Positions 16,949 through 24,713 of a stretch of 48,545 nucleotides of DNA are shown here, piece by piece (position 1 is the stretch's first letter; each line of letters opens with the position of its first letter). A program made the translations under genes and the position numbers. The stretch is from Gemmatimonadota bacterium. GTDB taxonomy: Bacteria > ARS69. The stretch spans positions 1 to 48,545 of the forward strand of contig JASLLL010000019.1 of the NCBI GenBank assembly GCA_030747075.1. The letters run 5' to 3'. Under the pieces are notes generated by a model. The model ran no database searches. It saw only the letters and a program-made list of their open reading frames with translations, and was not told where the DNA came from.

Positions 16949-18517
16949 CTACCGCATCAGGATCAGCTTCTTCACCTCGCGGTCGCCACCGGCTCGGAGC
17001 TCGTAGAAATAGATCCCACTCGCCACCGGGCTCCCCGCCACATCCCGACCGTCCCACCGCTCCGTGTACGCTCCTGCCGAGCGAGCCCCTTGAACGAGCG
17101 TCCGCACCACTGCCCCGTTCACGTCGAGGATCCGGAGCGCCACATCGGACGTTTCGTGGAGATCGAAACGGATCGCGGTTTGAAGGTCGAACGGGTTCGG
17201 GACGTTCTGCGCTAGCCTGACCGTCTCGGGCCGCAGCGAGGCAAGGTCCCCGACTCCCGTTGGGACGCTCGTGCTCGTGGAAACGGAGAAGTAGCCCAGG
17301 CACCCGTAGTCCGTGTACCCGTCGCCGAGAGGGTTCCCCTTCCCAACCCCCGTGACGGATACGTAGTAATCGCCGGGCGCCAGATTCGCTTGAAGATCCG
17401 CGTGAAGGAAATCGACCGGGTTCGAACTCTGCAGGACTGCGCCCTGAGAATCATGCAGCTCCGCCAGAATGTCCAGGTTCGCTGCGGCGTTGACGATGCC
17501 GACGCCGTCGACGGGGACCTCGAGACCGTCCGGCTCGACGAGCAGCTGGACGTCGCCCGCGGCCGTCATCGTGAACGAGAAGAAGTCGACGTCGTCGTTT
17601 CGTTCGATGATCCCCTCGGCCGCGAGTTCGAGCGATCCGCTCCCGAGCGAGATCGGAGTGGCCCCGCCCGTCGTCGAGCCGTGATCGTCCGGCCGGTATC
17701 CGAAGCCGTTCTGCGTCGTGATGATGGCGAGATCGTCTTCTTGGTTGTTCGCCCCCGAGTACTCCCCAAGGCTCCACTGGCTGATGCCGTATCCCGCCCA
17801 TCCCATGATGGGGCTCCAGTGCGTGTGCCCCGATCCGTGCCCCTGGTAGTATTCGCCGTCCCCTCCGCCTCCGTCGTGGCTCAGGCCGAGCGAGTGGCCG
17901 ACCTCGTGGTTGACCGTGTCGGCGACCCAGTGGATGGAGTTGTCTCCCGTATAGGCTTGGCACTCGTAATCCGTATCCCAGGTGAAGGAACCGACGTACG
18001 CCCAGCCGTAATCCCAAGGCCCGGGGGCTACCACGCAGCGGATCCCCCAGTGCGTATCGCCGCCGCCCGTGTTGCGGAGCGCCTCGATCCCCGGGTCCTC
18101 TGTGGTGATGTCGACCTCGAAGGGCAGGAAGTCCTCCGCGACCACCTTCCAGATGAGCTGGATGCGAGTCAGCTCGGCGTCCGAGAAAGTCTCCGGGGCA
18201 CCCTCGAAGTTGTAGGGCGGATATGGTCCCTCGAACCCGCCGTGTCCGTCGAAATCGATGTACACCACCTTCGACGCGCCTGGGCGGCTGTGCAACAGGA
18301 AGGTCTCAGAGAGCGGGAACAGGGCCTCCTCCGACCCTCGCGCCTCCCTCCCAGGGACGGGCTCCGCGCGGGGCGGGAAGTGGTCGATGATCTTGGTGCC
18401 TCGCTCGGTGGTGATGGACTCGGACCAGGAGGTGTTCTCCGCGAGGACGGAGGGTGCGGTGGCGAGTAAGCACGACAGTACGACCAGCCCAAGTCGCACG
18501 TGGATGGACCGCTTCAT
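16949..18517 (-). CDS. Secreted metzincin-like zinc metalloprotease with PPC and FlgD-like domains
   Basis: The 522-residue protein has a Sec signal at residues 1-26, then a protease domain with NHEVGHSLGLSHD near residues 201-213. This is the extended HExxHxxGxxHD zinc site of metzincins, followed by SPIMGWAGYG, a plausible Met-turn. Residues about 300-420 resemble a bacterial pre-peptidase C-terminal (PPC) domain (DDVDFFSFTM, LAPGDYYVSVTG). Residues about 435-522 are the FlgD-like module starting NVPNPFDLQTAIRFDL and ending KKLILMR. The ATG at 18517 has AGGAG six bases upstream. The exact peptidase family was not fixed. The gene sits between tRNA-Glu-like repeats and tRNA-Glu itself, so it may have arrived with an inserted segment. 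Confidence 0.9.
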   Translation of the reverse strand: MKRSIHVRLGLVVLSCLLATAPSVLAENTSWSESITTERGTKIIDHFPPRAEPVPGREARGSEEALFPLSETFLLHSRPGASKVVYIDFDGHGGFEGPYPPYNFEGAPETFSDAELTRIQLIWKVVAEDFLPFEVDITTEDPGIEALRNTGGGDTHWGIRCVVAPGPWDYGWAYVGSFTWDTDYECQAYTGDNSIHWVADTVNHEVGHSLGLSHDGGGGDGEYYQGHGSGHTHWSPIMGWAGYGISQWSLGEYSGANNQEDDLAIITTQNGFGYRPDDHGSTTGGATPISLGSGSLELAAEGIIERNDDVDFFSFTMTAAGDVQLLVEPDGLEVPVDGVGIVNAAANLDILAELHDSQGAVLQSSNPVDFLHADLQANLAPGDYYVSVTGVGKGNPLGDGYTDYGCLGYFSVSTSTSVPTGVGDLASLRPETVRLAQNVPNPFDLQTAIRFDLHETSDVALRILDVNGAVVRTLVQGARSAGAYTERWDGRDVAGSPVASGIYFYELRAGGDREVKKLILMR

Positions 18518-18805
18518 TGTGGCTCCTGGGTTCGAGTGCGCCGACTACGGGTGCCGCCTCCCGCAGCGCGTCTCGGCGACCGGGGCCGAACGGGCTCGGC
18601 AGGCATTACTCATATCCGGATGTTATCACAGACGGTGGGGCGAACGAGCCGCAACCTGAGACTCGCAATGGACCGCCATCTTGGGGCATTTCAGACTGGG
18701 GGGGGCCATTCGTCAGTGTCTTGAAGGAGAAACGAAAGCCCTGTTCGAGCGAGATCCAGTCCTGCGGCCGTGAGCGGGAGCACCTGGCACATCGGGAGTC
18801 TAGAA

Positions 18806-18883
18806 TGGCGTCCCCAACGGGATTCGAACCCGTGCTGCCGCCGTGAAAGGGCGGTGTCCTGAACCTGGCTAGACGATGGGGAC
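18806..18883 (-). tRNA. tRNA-Glu (anticodon TTC)
   Basis: The minus strand folds as a cloverleaf: acceptor GTCCCCA/TGGGGAC, anticodon stem CCGCC/GGCGG around loop CTTTCAC (anticodon TTC), T-arm CGGGTTCGAATCCCG, discriminator G and an encoded CCA (18808-18806). The 288 nt between it and the upstream metalloprotease gene show no gene. Confidence 0.95.
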
Positions 18884-19018
18884 GCACACACTCCTTACAG
18901 GAACGCGGGAAGATAGCAGCGCCCCGCCTCTCCTGTCAACGAACGCGCTCCGGCGTATTCAGCCCCCCTGCCCTTCCGATGCGCGGACCCCCGCCCGCTG
19001 CGCCGACGCGCGACCGCC

Positions 19019-19633
19019 CTACAGGCGTCGGTAGATTCCCACCACCTTCCCCAGAATCTCGAACTCGTCCGACGCGCTCACGGGGATGGGGTCGTACGCC
19101 GCGTTGGCCGGTTCCAGCGTGGTCCCCTTGCGGGACCGGCGAAGCCTCTTCACGGTAGCCTCTTCTCCCAGCCGCGCGGCGATGATCTCTCCGCTGGCCG
19201 CTTGGCTCTGAGACCGCACCACCACCAGATCTCCGTCCAGGATTGCGGCCTCTTCCATGGAGTCTCCCTTCACGGTCAGGAGGAAGGTCTCCCCGGTTCC
19301 CAGAAGAGCCTCGTCCATGATGAAGTCCGCCTCTCGGTTCTCCACCGCCAGAATGGGACTTCCCGCCGCGATGCTCCCCACCAGCGGAACCGAACGCGCC
19401 GAGCGAAAATCCGGCCGGTCCAGAATGACAATCGCCCGGGACTTCCCCGGCTCCCGACGAATGACCTCCTTCCGCACCAGTGCGGCGAGATGGTCCTCCA
19501 CTCCCTTGGTCGAGCGAATCCCAAAGCGTTCCCCGATCTCCCGGATCGTCGGGGGGACGCCCTCCATGTCGATGGTCTCCCGGAGGTAGTCCAGGATCTC
19601 GGCCTGTCTGGCCGTCAGCGACTTTCCGCCCAT
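19019..19633 (-). CDS. lexA: LexA repressor
   Basis: SOS-response repressor and self-cleaving peptidase. The 204-residue protein has a winged helix-turn-helix at residues 1-65 (LTARQAEILDYLRE, PTIREIGERFGIRS), the Ala-Gly cleavage site in GSIAAGSPI near residue 92, the catalytic Ser in GDSMEEAAI and the catalytic Lys in ATVKRL. The ATG at 19633 is chosen: GGGAGGA lies about seven bases upstream and the N-terminus then matches the family. The frame is open further upstream but that part is antisense-like leader. The DnaE-like gene ends 25 nt upstream on the same strand, so the two probably form an SOS operon under the palindrome at 20809-20832. Confidence 0.96.
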   Translation of the reverse strand: MGGKSLTARQAEILDYLRETIDMEGVPPTIREIGERFGIRSTKGVEDHLAALVRKEVIRREPGKSRAIVILDRPDFRSARSVPLVGSIAAGSPILAVENREADFIMDEALLGTGETFLLTVKGDSMEEAAILDGDLVVVRSQSQAASGEIIAARLGEEATVKRLRRSRKGTTLEPANAAYDPIPVSASDEFEILGKVVGIYRRL

Positions 19634-19658
19634 CGCGGTTCCTCCCTTCTCGGCGCGA

Positions 19659-20786
19659 TCACCACGATCCGCCATTGAGCCCGAGTTCACTACCACCCCT
19701 GCCGGGATTCCTGACGCTGCGATGCGGCCAACCCGCCGTGCCCGCCCCACCGAGAACGCGGGCTCCCCAGCCCACACCGGAAAGAAGAGCCTTCCGAACG
19801 CGGGACACCGGGCCGCCCACGCGGGTTTCCCACTCCACGCGAAAGCGCCGACGACGCTCGATATCATCCAGGCCATTGAGCGCCCCGCTTCTCTCCAGCG
19901 TCCGCAGAGCCGAGCCTTCCAGAGGCAGTGCGCGGGCGCGGGACAGGAAGTTCTTCAGGCTGGTGTACTCCCCCCCCCGCTCTCGATCCAGAACGATCTG
20001 CCCGGCTGCCATGCGCCCGACAAACGGCGCGAGCCCCGGCCGCAGGGCGCGCCCCTCCGGAACCGCCAGAAGCGAACTGTGCAGGACGCACGGTCTTCGC
20101 ACATTCACGCCCCATGACCGGCCCTTCAAGACCCACCGGGAGGCTTCCTCAGGGGAGGCGAACCCCCGGGTTTCCCGCGCCATCCACCAGGCCGGGCGGT
20201 CCAGCTGCCATGCCAGCGCGGCCCGCCAGCGATCTCGCACTTCCAGAGGGCCCTGCGTCGCTTTGCCGGAAGAGGCACGCTCCAGAAGATCCTCCCGACG
20301 CCCCGGGACCACATCCACGCTGGGGCGGGCATCCGGTGACAGCAGCACGGACGCGCGAATCCACGCCTCCGGGTTCGGCCACACGGAACTTCTCTCCAGG
20401 AGGCTCTCCAGAGGCGGCAGCAGCGCGAGGCAGGACTCCTCCACCCTGATCCAAGGGTTCCCCGCATCGGGTGAGAGGTCCGGGTCTGCCTCCAGCCAGG
20501 CCTCGACGCAGCGGGTTCTTCCCGGGGGGACTCGCAGAGTCAGCCCCCCGTGAGGCAGACGGCGCGCGCCTCCTGAAGCCGCCCCGGAGGTGCCCGGCGC
20601 CACCTCCGGGAGCGGCCACGACAGGAGATCCGAACTCCCGGCTTCCAGCGCGAAGCCCGCTCCACGAGCGCGCCTCCCCAGGCGCCCGACCGCGTCCACC
20701 CAGGCTGTTCCGAAGCAGGATTCCCAGCGACACCCGGCCCCCGGCGATGCCCCCGCCGTCTTTTCCGCAACCGCATCCTTCCGCAT
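19659..20786 (-). CDS. Protein resembling the C-terminal part of DNA polymerase III alpha (DnaE-like), without catalytic domains
   Basis: The 375-residue protein is not a full polymerase. Residues about 200-340 resemble the segment of DnaE that links the fingers to the helix-hairpin-helix: RGFASPEEASRWVLKGRSWG, then VRRPCVLHSS, LRPGLAPFVGRMAAGQIV, RERGGEYTSLKNFLSRA, and LRTLERSGALNGL. The PHP domain and the palm with its catalytic aspartates are absent; the first ~190 residues match nothing I know. The ATG at 20786 has a GGGAGGGG ribosome site; an in-frame start at 20840 is less likely because it would cross the candidate operator. Its place directly before lexA recalls ImuABC/DnaE2 mutagenesis cassettes. 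It could be a repurposed accessory protein or a decaying remnant. Confidence 0.65.
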   Translation of the reverse strand: MRKDAVAEKTAGASPGAGCRWESCFGTAWVDAVGRLGRRARGAGFALEAGSSDLLSWPLPEVAPGTSGAASGGARRLPHGGLTLRVPPGRTRCVEAWLEADPDLSPDAGNPWIRVEESCLALLPPLESLLERSSVWPNPEAWIRASVLLSPDARPSVDVVPGRREDLLERASSGKATQGPLEVRDRWRAALAWQLDRPAWWMARETRGFASPEEASRWVLKGRSWGVNVRRPCVLHSSLLAVPEGRALRPGLAPFVGRMAAGQIVLDRERGGEYTSLKNFLSRARALPLEGSALRTLERSGALNGLDDIERRRRFRVEWETRVGGPVSRVRKALLSGVGWGARVLGGAGTAGWPHRSVRNPGRGGSELGLNGGSW

Positions 20787-20808
20787 TCGCCCCTCCCTTT
20801 TCGGCCAC

Positions 20809-20832
20809 ACTACTGAACGCCCGTCTAGTAGT
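20809..20832. promoter_or_regulatory. Imperfect palindrome, candidate LexA operator
   Basis: ACTACTGAAC and GTCTAGTAGT flank a 4-bp centre (GCCC); 8 of 10 positions are symmetric. The core TGAAC-N4-GTCTA loosely resembles the GAAC-N4-GTTC boxes of Gram-positive LexA. It ends 22 nt before the start of the DnaE-like gene that precedes lexA, the position expected for an autoregulated SOS operon. No second copy was found in this window. Confidence 0.45.
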
Positions 20833-20921
20833 CCACCCATTTTTCATTCCCGCCGCTTGACGATTCCCGCCGAGCGGTCCATAGATGCTGAAACCGACGC
20901 AAGGTCCGGTCACAGGGGTGC

Positions 20922-20950
20922 TTGTCGGGGTTTCGGTCCTGTGCTAGGCT
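20922..20950 (+). promoter_or_regulatory. Possible promoter of the beta-helix protein gene
   Basis: TTGTCG (20922-20927) and TAGGCT (20945-20950) are separated by 17 nt and lie about 66 nt before the ATG at 21017. The match is moderate. Confidence 0.35.
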
Positions 20951-21016
20951 GCGCCGGTTCTCTCATGGGTATTCGCGGTTGCGCGTGCCCCCCACATGAT
21001 CCGGAGGCCTCTTCGC

Positions 21017-22747
21017 ATGAAGTGGATGCCAAGAATGGTCCTCCCGACCGCTCTCCTGCTGGTTGTCGCCCAGACGGCCCCGGGAGCGGTCCGGAGGGTT
21101 CCCGACGACCACACCACCATCGCCGCGGCACTGACCGCCTCGGCCTCTGGAGACAGCGTCCTCGTCGCCGAAGGCACCTATGCCGAGCACCTGAATCTCG
21201 TCGACGGGGTGGTGCTTCTGGGCGGGTGGGATCCCGGCTTCACGACGCAGGATCCGTCCGTTCACACGACGAATGTTCATGGCGGCGGAACCGGATCCCC
21301 CTTCACGGCCGATGCCACCATCGGCGCCGCAACGCTCGTCAGCGGCTTCCTCATTACCGGAGGGGGCGGCTTCCCCGGCGCGGGGGTCGTGATCGACGGC
21401 GGGTCTCCGACAATCCGCGGCAACGACATCTACGCGAATGGTTCCCCCGGAATCGCGGGCGGCGTACTGATTCGCTCGGGATCGACGGCGCGCATCGAAG
21501 GCAACCTGATTCGAATCAACACATCCACGAGCAGCGGTGGCGGGCTTCGTGTGGAAAGCTCCTCCCCCAGCATCGTCGGCAACACGATCCGCGGGAATGT
21601 CGCGACCGACGCCGGCGGCGGGATCTACTTCTTCGCTTCCTCCGCCATCTGCAGCACGAATGTGTTCCTCAACAACTCCTCCACGGATGGCGGTGGCGGC
21701 GGCGTCTACTTTCAGAACTGCCCGGACGGCATCACGGTCGCAGACTGCCTGTTCGAAGGGAACACCTCCACCTATGGAGGCGCGGCGCTCCTTCGCGATG
21801 AGTCGACCGTCTCGTTTTCAGACACGCACTTTGAACTCAACACCGCCATCAGCAACGGGGGCGCCATCTGCGCACTCTCGTTCACCACTCTCTCACTGGA
21901 CCGATGCACCTTCGCGAACTGCACCGCCGGTTCGTACGGGGGCGGTGTCTACGCCCGCTTTGCCGAGGTCTCCTTCACGGGAACGGATCCCCTGGCCGCA
22001 CTGCCCGACGCGGGGATGTCCGGCTGTCATGCGGGGACAGAAGGCGGTGGCATCTTCTTCTCCGACTGCGAGGGAGAGATCTCGCGGAGTGCCTTCTCCG
22101 AGTGCACGGCCGTGTCTCGCGGTGGTGGAATCGGCCTCTTCCGCTCGGCGGTGACCATCCTTGGCACGCTCGTCGCAGAGTGCGTGTCGGAAGACGGCGG
22201 CGGAATCGCGGTGACCAGTGACCGGGCCAACAACTCTCCCGTGACCCTAATCCAGCAGTGCACGATCTACGGATGCTCCGCCACCGGTTCACCCAGCAAC
22301 AAGCACGGCGGCGGTGTCGTGCACATCGCCAACAATGGTGAGAAGGCCGCCGAACTGATCGCGACCATTGTCTGCCATACGCGTCAGGGAACCGCGATTC
22401 GGTGCAAGAAGTGGTCCGGGTCGGGCGCGGGAAAGCCGTCTTTCTCCTACACCATCTTCCATCAGGACAGTTCCAACCCCGAGACAACCGCGGTGGGTGG
22501 CAACCAGTGTCTGAGTGCACTCAGTGGACCGCAAAACCACGACGGAGATGATCCCCTTCTCTGCGGCCTGCCGTCCCCGGTGGACTTCAGCCTTCAGGAT
22601 TGCAGCCCCGCCGTAATTGCCGGATCCACCGACCCCACAGGCGAGTGGCCGTTCATGGGTGTCGCAAAGACCACCTGCGCCTGCGAGACGGTCCAGTCCT
22701 CACTGGAGTCCATCTCCTGGGGCCGGGTCAAGTCGCTCTACCGGTAG
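21017..22747 (+). CDS. Secreted right-handed parallel beta-helix protein
   Basis: The 576-residue protein has a signal peptide (residues 1-24, ending APGA), then many Gly-rich turns of the polymorphic right-handed beta-helix type: SGGGLRVESSSPSIVGNTI, AGGGIYFFASS, GGGGVYFQNC, YGGAALLRDES, EGGGIFFSDC and others at a spacing of about 25 residues. Several turns contain Cys. Such folds bind or cut polysaccharides or form adhesins; no lyase signature was identified. The C-terminus is not the FlgD-like module of its neighbours but a short tail, SLESISWGRVKSLYR. The ATG at 21017 is chosen over 20996 because GGAGG lies nine bases upstream. It is transcribed divergently from the lexA operon. Confidence 0.88.
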   Translation: MKWMPRMVLPTALLLVVAQTAPGAVRRVPDDHTTIAAALTASASGDSVLVAEGTYAEHLNLVDGVVLLGGWDPGFTTQDPSVHTTNVHGGGTGSPFTADATIGAATLVSGFLITGGGGFPGAGVVIDGGSPTIRGNDIYANGSPGIAGGVLIRSGSTARIEGNLIRINTSTSSGGGLRVESSSPSIVGNTIRGNVATDAGGGIYFFASSAICSTNVFLNNSSTDGGGGGVYFQNCPDGITVADCLFEGNTSTYGGAALLRDESTVSFSDTHFELNTAISNGGAICALSFTTLSLDRCTFANCTAGSYGGGVYARFAEVSFTGTDPLAALPDAGMSGCHAGTEGGGIFFSDCEGEISRSAFSECTAVSRGGGIGLFRSAVTILGTLVAECVSEDGGGIAVTSDRANNSPVTLIQQCTIYGCSATGSPSNKHGGGVVHIANNGEKAAELIATIVCHTRQGTAIRCKKWSGSGAGKPSFSYTIFHQDSSNPETTAVGGNQCLSALSGPQNHDGDDPLLCGLPSPVDFSLQDCSPAVIAGSTDPTGEWPFMGVAKTTCACETVQSSLESISWGRVKSLYR

Positions 22748-22876
22748 CCAGCCCCCAGCCCTTGGATGACCGGGTCTCCCCGAAGGCGGACCGGAGCGAC
22801 TGGTCGGTGGGTCCAGCATGGTGTACTGTGTTGAGGTGCCTGTACTCTTGCAAGCAATCTCACTCAGGAGAACCTC

Positions 22877-24016
22877 ATGCGTGCCTTTTGCGCTCCTTTC
22901 GCTCAAGACGCCCTTTTTGCTCCGCGAGGTCTGCTTCTTCTGGCAGGCCTCCTGGCTCTCCCCGCTCTCGCCGAATCGGAACCGGGTCTTGGGAACCCCG
23001 GCACCTCGGCCGAGATCTCCTTTCGAGCAACCGCCCTCCTTCATGCCGCCGATGAACCCGCCGCGGCATCCTGGGAAGGCGCCTCCGCGTTCGACGCCAT
23101 GGCGACCATTCCGTGGAAGCGCGGCTCCTGGACGGCGCTGCTGGAAACGGGCCGCGGCGCGGGTTACGGCGAGCACCTCCCGACCCTTTCCGGGCTCTAC
23201 GACGACGCGGACGACGACCCCTCCATCCATGTGACGGAGTTCTATTTCGACGCTCCGGCCTCCGAGGGGCGAATCGGCTTCGAGGTCGGAAAGCTCGATC
23301 TCACCGCCCGGCTGGAAAGCCCGGCCTGCGGGCGCTGGGACGGGGCCGGGTTTCATTCGACCGGCTTTGTTCACTCGCTGGCTGTCGCCTACCCCGATCC
23401 CGGCCCCGGGGGCACTCTTCGCGTTCGTCCCACCGGTGCGACCACGCTCTCCCTCGGATGGGCTTCGGCCGACGCCTCGTGGGAGCGCCCCTTCTCCCGA
23501 CCCTTCGTCTGGGCGCAACTGGAGTTCGCCCGGGCCCATGCCCGACGCCCCGGGACATGGGTGGTGCATGCGTGGAGGAACGGGTCCGACCACGAGAGGT
23601 TGGATTTACCGGGAACGACGACCGGGGCGGGCTGGGGCGCGGGCGTGTCCGGCATTCAGGAGGTGGGCGGGAATGCGGCGTTCTTCCTGCGAGCGGGCCT
23701 GCAGCGAGAGGAGATCTACGCGGTGGGCCAGTCGTTCAGCGGCGGGGTCATGCTCAGCGGGACCGCGTTCCGCCGGCCTCACGACGAGGCGGGCGTCGCC
23801 ATCGGCGTCGCGAGACCGGGCGGACCGTTCGCGACGGCCGCGCATGCGGCGGGCCGCGTTCCCGCTGACGAACGGCATATCGAAGCCTACTACCGAGTGA
23901 ACATCGGCGGCGGCTGGTCTCTCTCCCCGCATATGCACTGGATCACGAATCCCCAAGGGGAACGAAGCGGCGACGACGCCCGGGTCTTCGGCGTGCTGAC
24001 CTCATGGGAAGGCTGA
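22877..24016 (+). CDS. OprB-type carbohydrate porin
   Basis: The 379-residue outer-membrane protein has a signal peptide (to about residue 32, ending ALA). The rest is a run of alternating strands, and the ending HIEAYYRVNIGGGWSLSPHM, followed by HWITNPQG and a final strand FGVLTSWEG, is typical of the OprB family, as is EFYFDAP with FEVGKLDLT in the middle. OprB barrels let sugars cross the outer membrane. An AGGAG ribosome site precedes the ATG. The protein ends in a small hydrophobic segment rather than a final Phe. No sugar uptake genes are adjacent; tRNA-Lys follows 18 nt after the stop on the other strand. The presence of a porin supports a Gram-negative envelope. Confidence 0.85.
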   Translation: MRAFCAPFAQDALFAPRGLLLLAGLLALPALAESEPGLGNPGTSAEISFRATALLHAADEPAAASWEGASAFDAMATIPWKRGSWTALLETGRGAGYGEHLPTLSGLYDDADDDPSIHVTEFYFDAPASEGRIGFEVGKLDLTARLESPACGRWDGAGFHSTGFVHSLAVAYPDPGPGGTLRVRPTGATTLSLGWASADASWERPFSRPFVWAQLEFARAHARRPGTWVVHAWRNGSDHERLDLPGTTTGAGWGAGVSGIQEVGGNAAFFLRAGLQREEIYAVGQSFSGGVMLSGTAFRRPHDEAGVAIGVARPGGPFATAAHAAGRVPADERHIEAYYRVNIGGGWSLSPHMHWITNPQGERSGDDARVFGVLTSWEG

Positions 24017-24034
24017 GGGAAACGCACAATGACC

Positions 24035-24110
24035 TGGTGAGCCGTGCAGGGATCGAACCTGCGACCCTCTGATTAAAAGTCAGATGCTCTACCGACTGAG
24101 CTAACGGCCC
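24035..24110 (-). tRNA. tRNA-Lys (anticodon TTT)
   Basis: A full cloverleaf on the minus strand: 5' GGGCCGT pairs with ACGGCTC (one G-T pair), anticodon stem TCTGA/TCAGA with loop CTTTTAA (anticodon TTT), T-arm GCAGGTTCGATCCCTGC and an encoded CCA at 24037-24035. Its 5' half is repeated at 26232-26270. Confidence 0.95.
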
Positions 24111-24113
24111 ACC
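24075..24113 (-). repeat. Direct repeat, left copy (5' half of tRNA-Lys)
   Basis: These 39 bases run from the anticodon loop of tRNA-Lys through its 5' end and three flanking bases. They match 26232-26270 with a single mismatch. The pair brackets 2,157 bp and looks like the two ends of an integrated or duplicated segment. Confidence 0.75.
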
Positions 24114-24515
24114 TGGCCTGGAGGCGTTCTAGAGCGTCGGCGCGGATTGGCTAATCATCCGTTAGTCATCCACCTCGTGCGCTCGCGCAGCATGCTACCA
24201 CGAGGCCGCCAGATGAGCGACAGCCTGCGTCGCGAAGAGCGCACTCCCCGACCAGGGACTGTTCGCCGCGTTCACCAACATGGCGTCTTGCGGCTACGCG
24301 CTTGCCGCACGCGAAGCCCACGAGAGTGCTGAGAGTGACCCCCACTTCGGCCGCTGCATCTTGTCGGTCTAACTCAGCGCGCTGACGGCGACCAGAGCCA
24401 GGGCCAGGAACGCGAACTGAAGCGACACGGGAATCTCGCTTCAACCGGATAGGGCAATATCATCGGAGCCCGCTCAGCGTCTCCGGGGGTATCCGCCCCG
24501 CGGAACCGTCACGCC
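24114..24515. other. Stretch without a supported gene inside the tRNA-bounded segment
   Basis: Several short open frames exist, none with a ribosome site or recognised domain. A minus-strand fragment near 24370-24430 reads as a hydrophobic helix (LQFAFLALALVAVSALS) followed by a stop, which may be the remnant of a membrane protein gene. The stretch looks like decayed DNA. Confidence 0.5.
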
Positions 24516-24565
24516 CCGAAAGGGGGGGCACATTCGATGACCGAAAGGGGGGGCACATTCGATGA
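24516..24565. repeat. Exact 25-bp tandem duplication with a G7 run
   Basis: The 25 bases at 24516-24540 are repeated without change at 24541-24565; each unit contains CCGAAAG7CACATTC. The array sits exactly where the NicO-like reading frame loses similarity, so it may mark a deletion or insertion-element scar. Confidence 0.85.
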
Positions 24566-24703
24566 CCGGTAACACCACCACCGATGCCGACTCCTGAGCG
24601 CAAACATCGCAGCCACCGGCCCCCCGTGCCCTGGCTCCACACCATGCAGCATCCCGATGGAAACGCCGGTGGCGTACACCGCGGCAGTCCCCTGAAGCGG
24701 CAT
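24566..24703 (-). pseudogene. Truncated NicO/RcnA-like metal transporter, N-terminal fragment
   Basis: From ATG at 24703 the frame reads MPLQGTAAVYATGVSIGMLH and then GVEPGHGGPVAAMFALRSRHR. The LHxxEPGHG-type motif is that of the first helix region of NicO-family nickel/cobalt exporters, normally well over 200 residues. After about 46 codons the sequence enters the G/C-run repeat and stops at 24509. The start lies 11 nt after the anchor-protein stop, with GGGGGA upstream, so it was the third gene of the hupE-like operon. Family assignment rests on the short motif only. Confidence 0.5.
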
Positions 24704-24713
24704 GATCGTCCCC

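Noticed and set aside
24166-24444. Minus-strand 92-codon frame
   Set aside because: Arg/Gly/Ala-rich with no ribosome site or domain, in a stretch that looks decayed.
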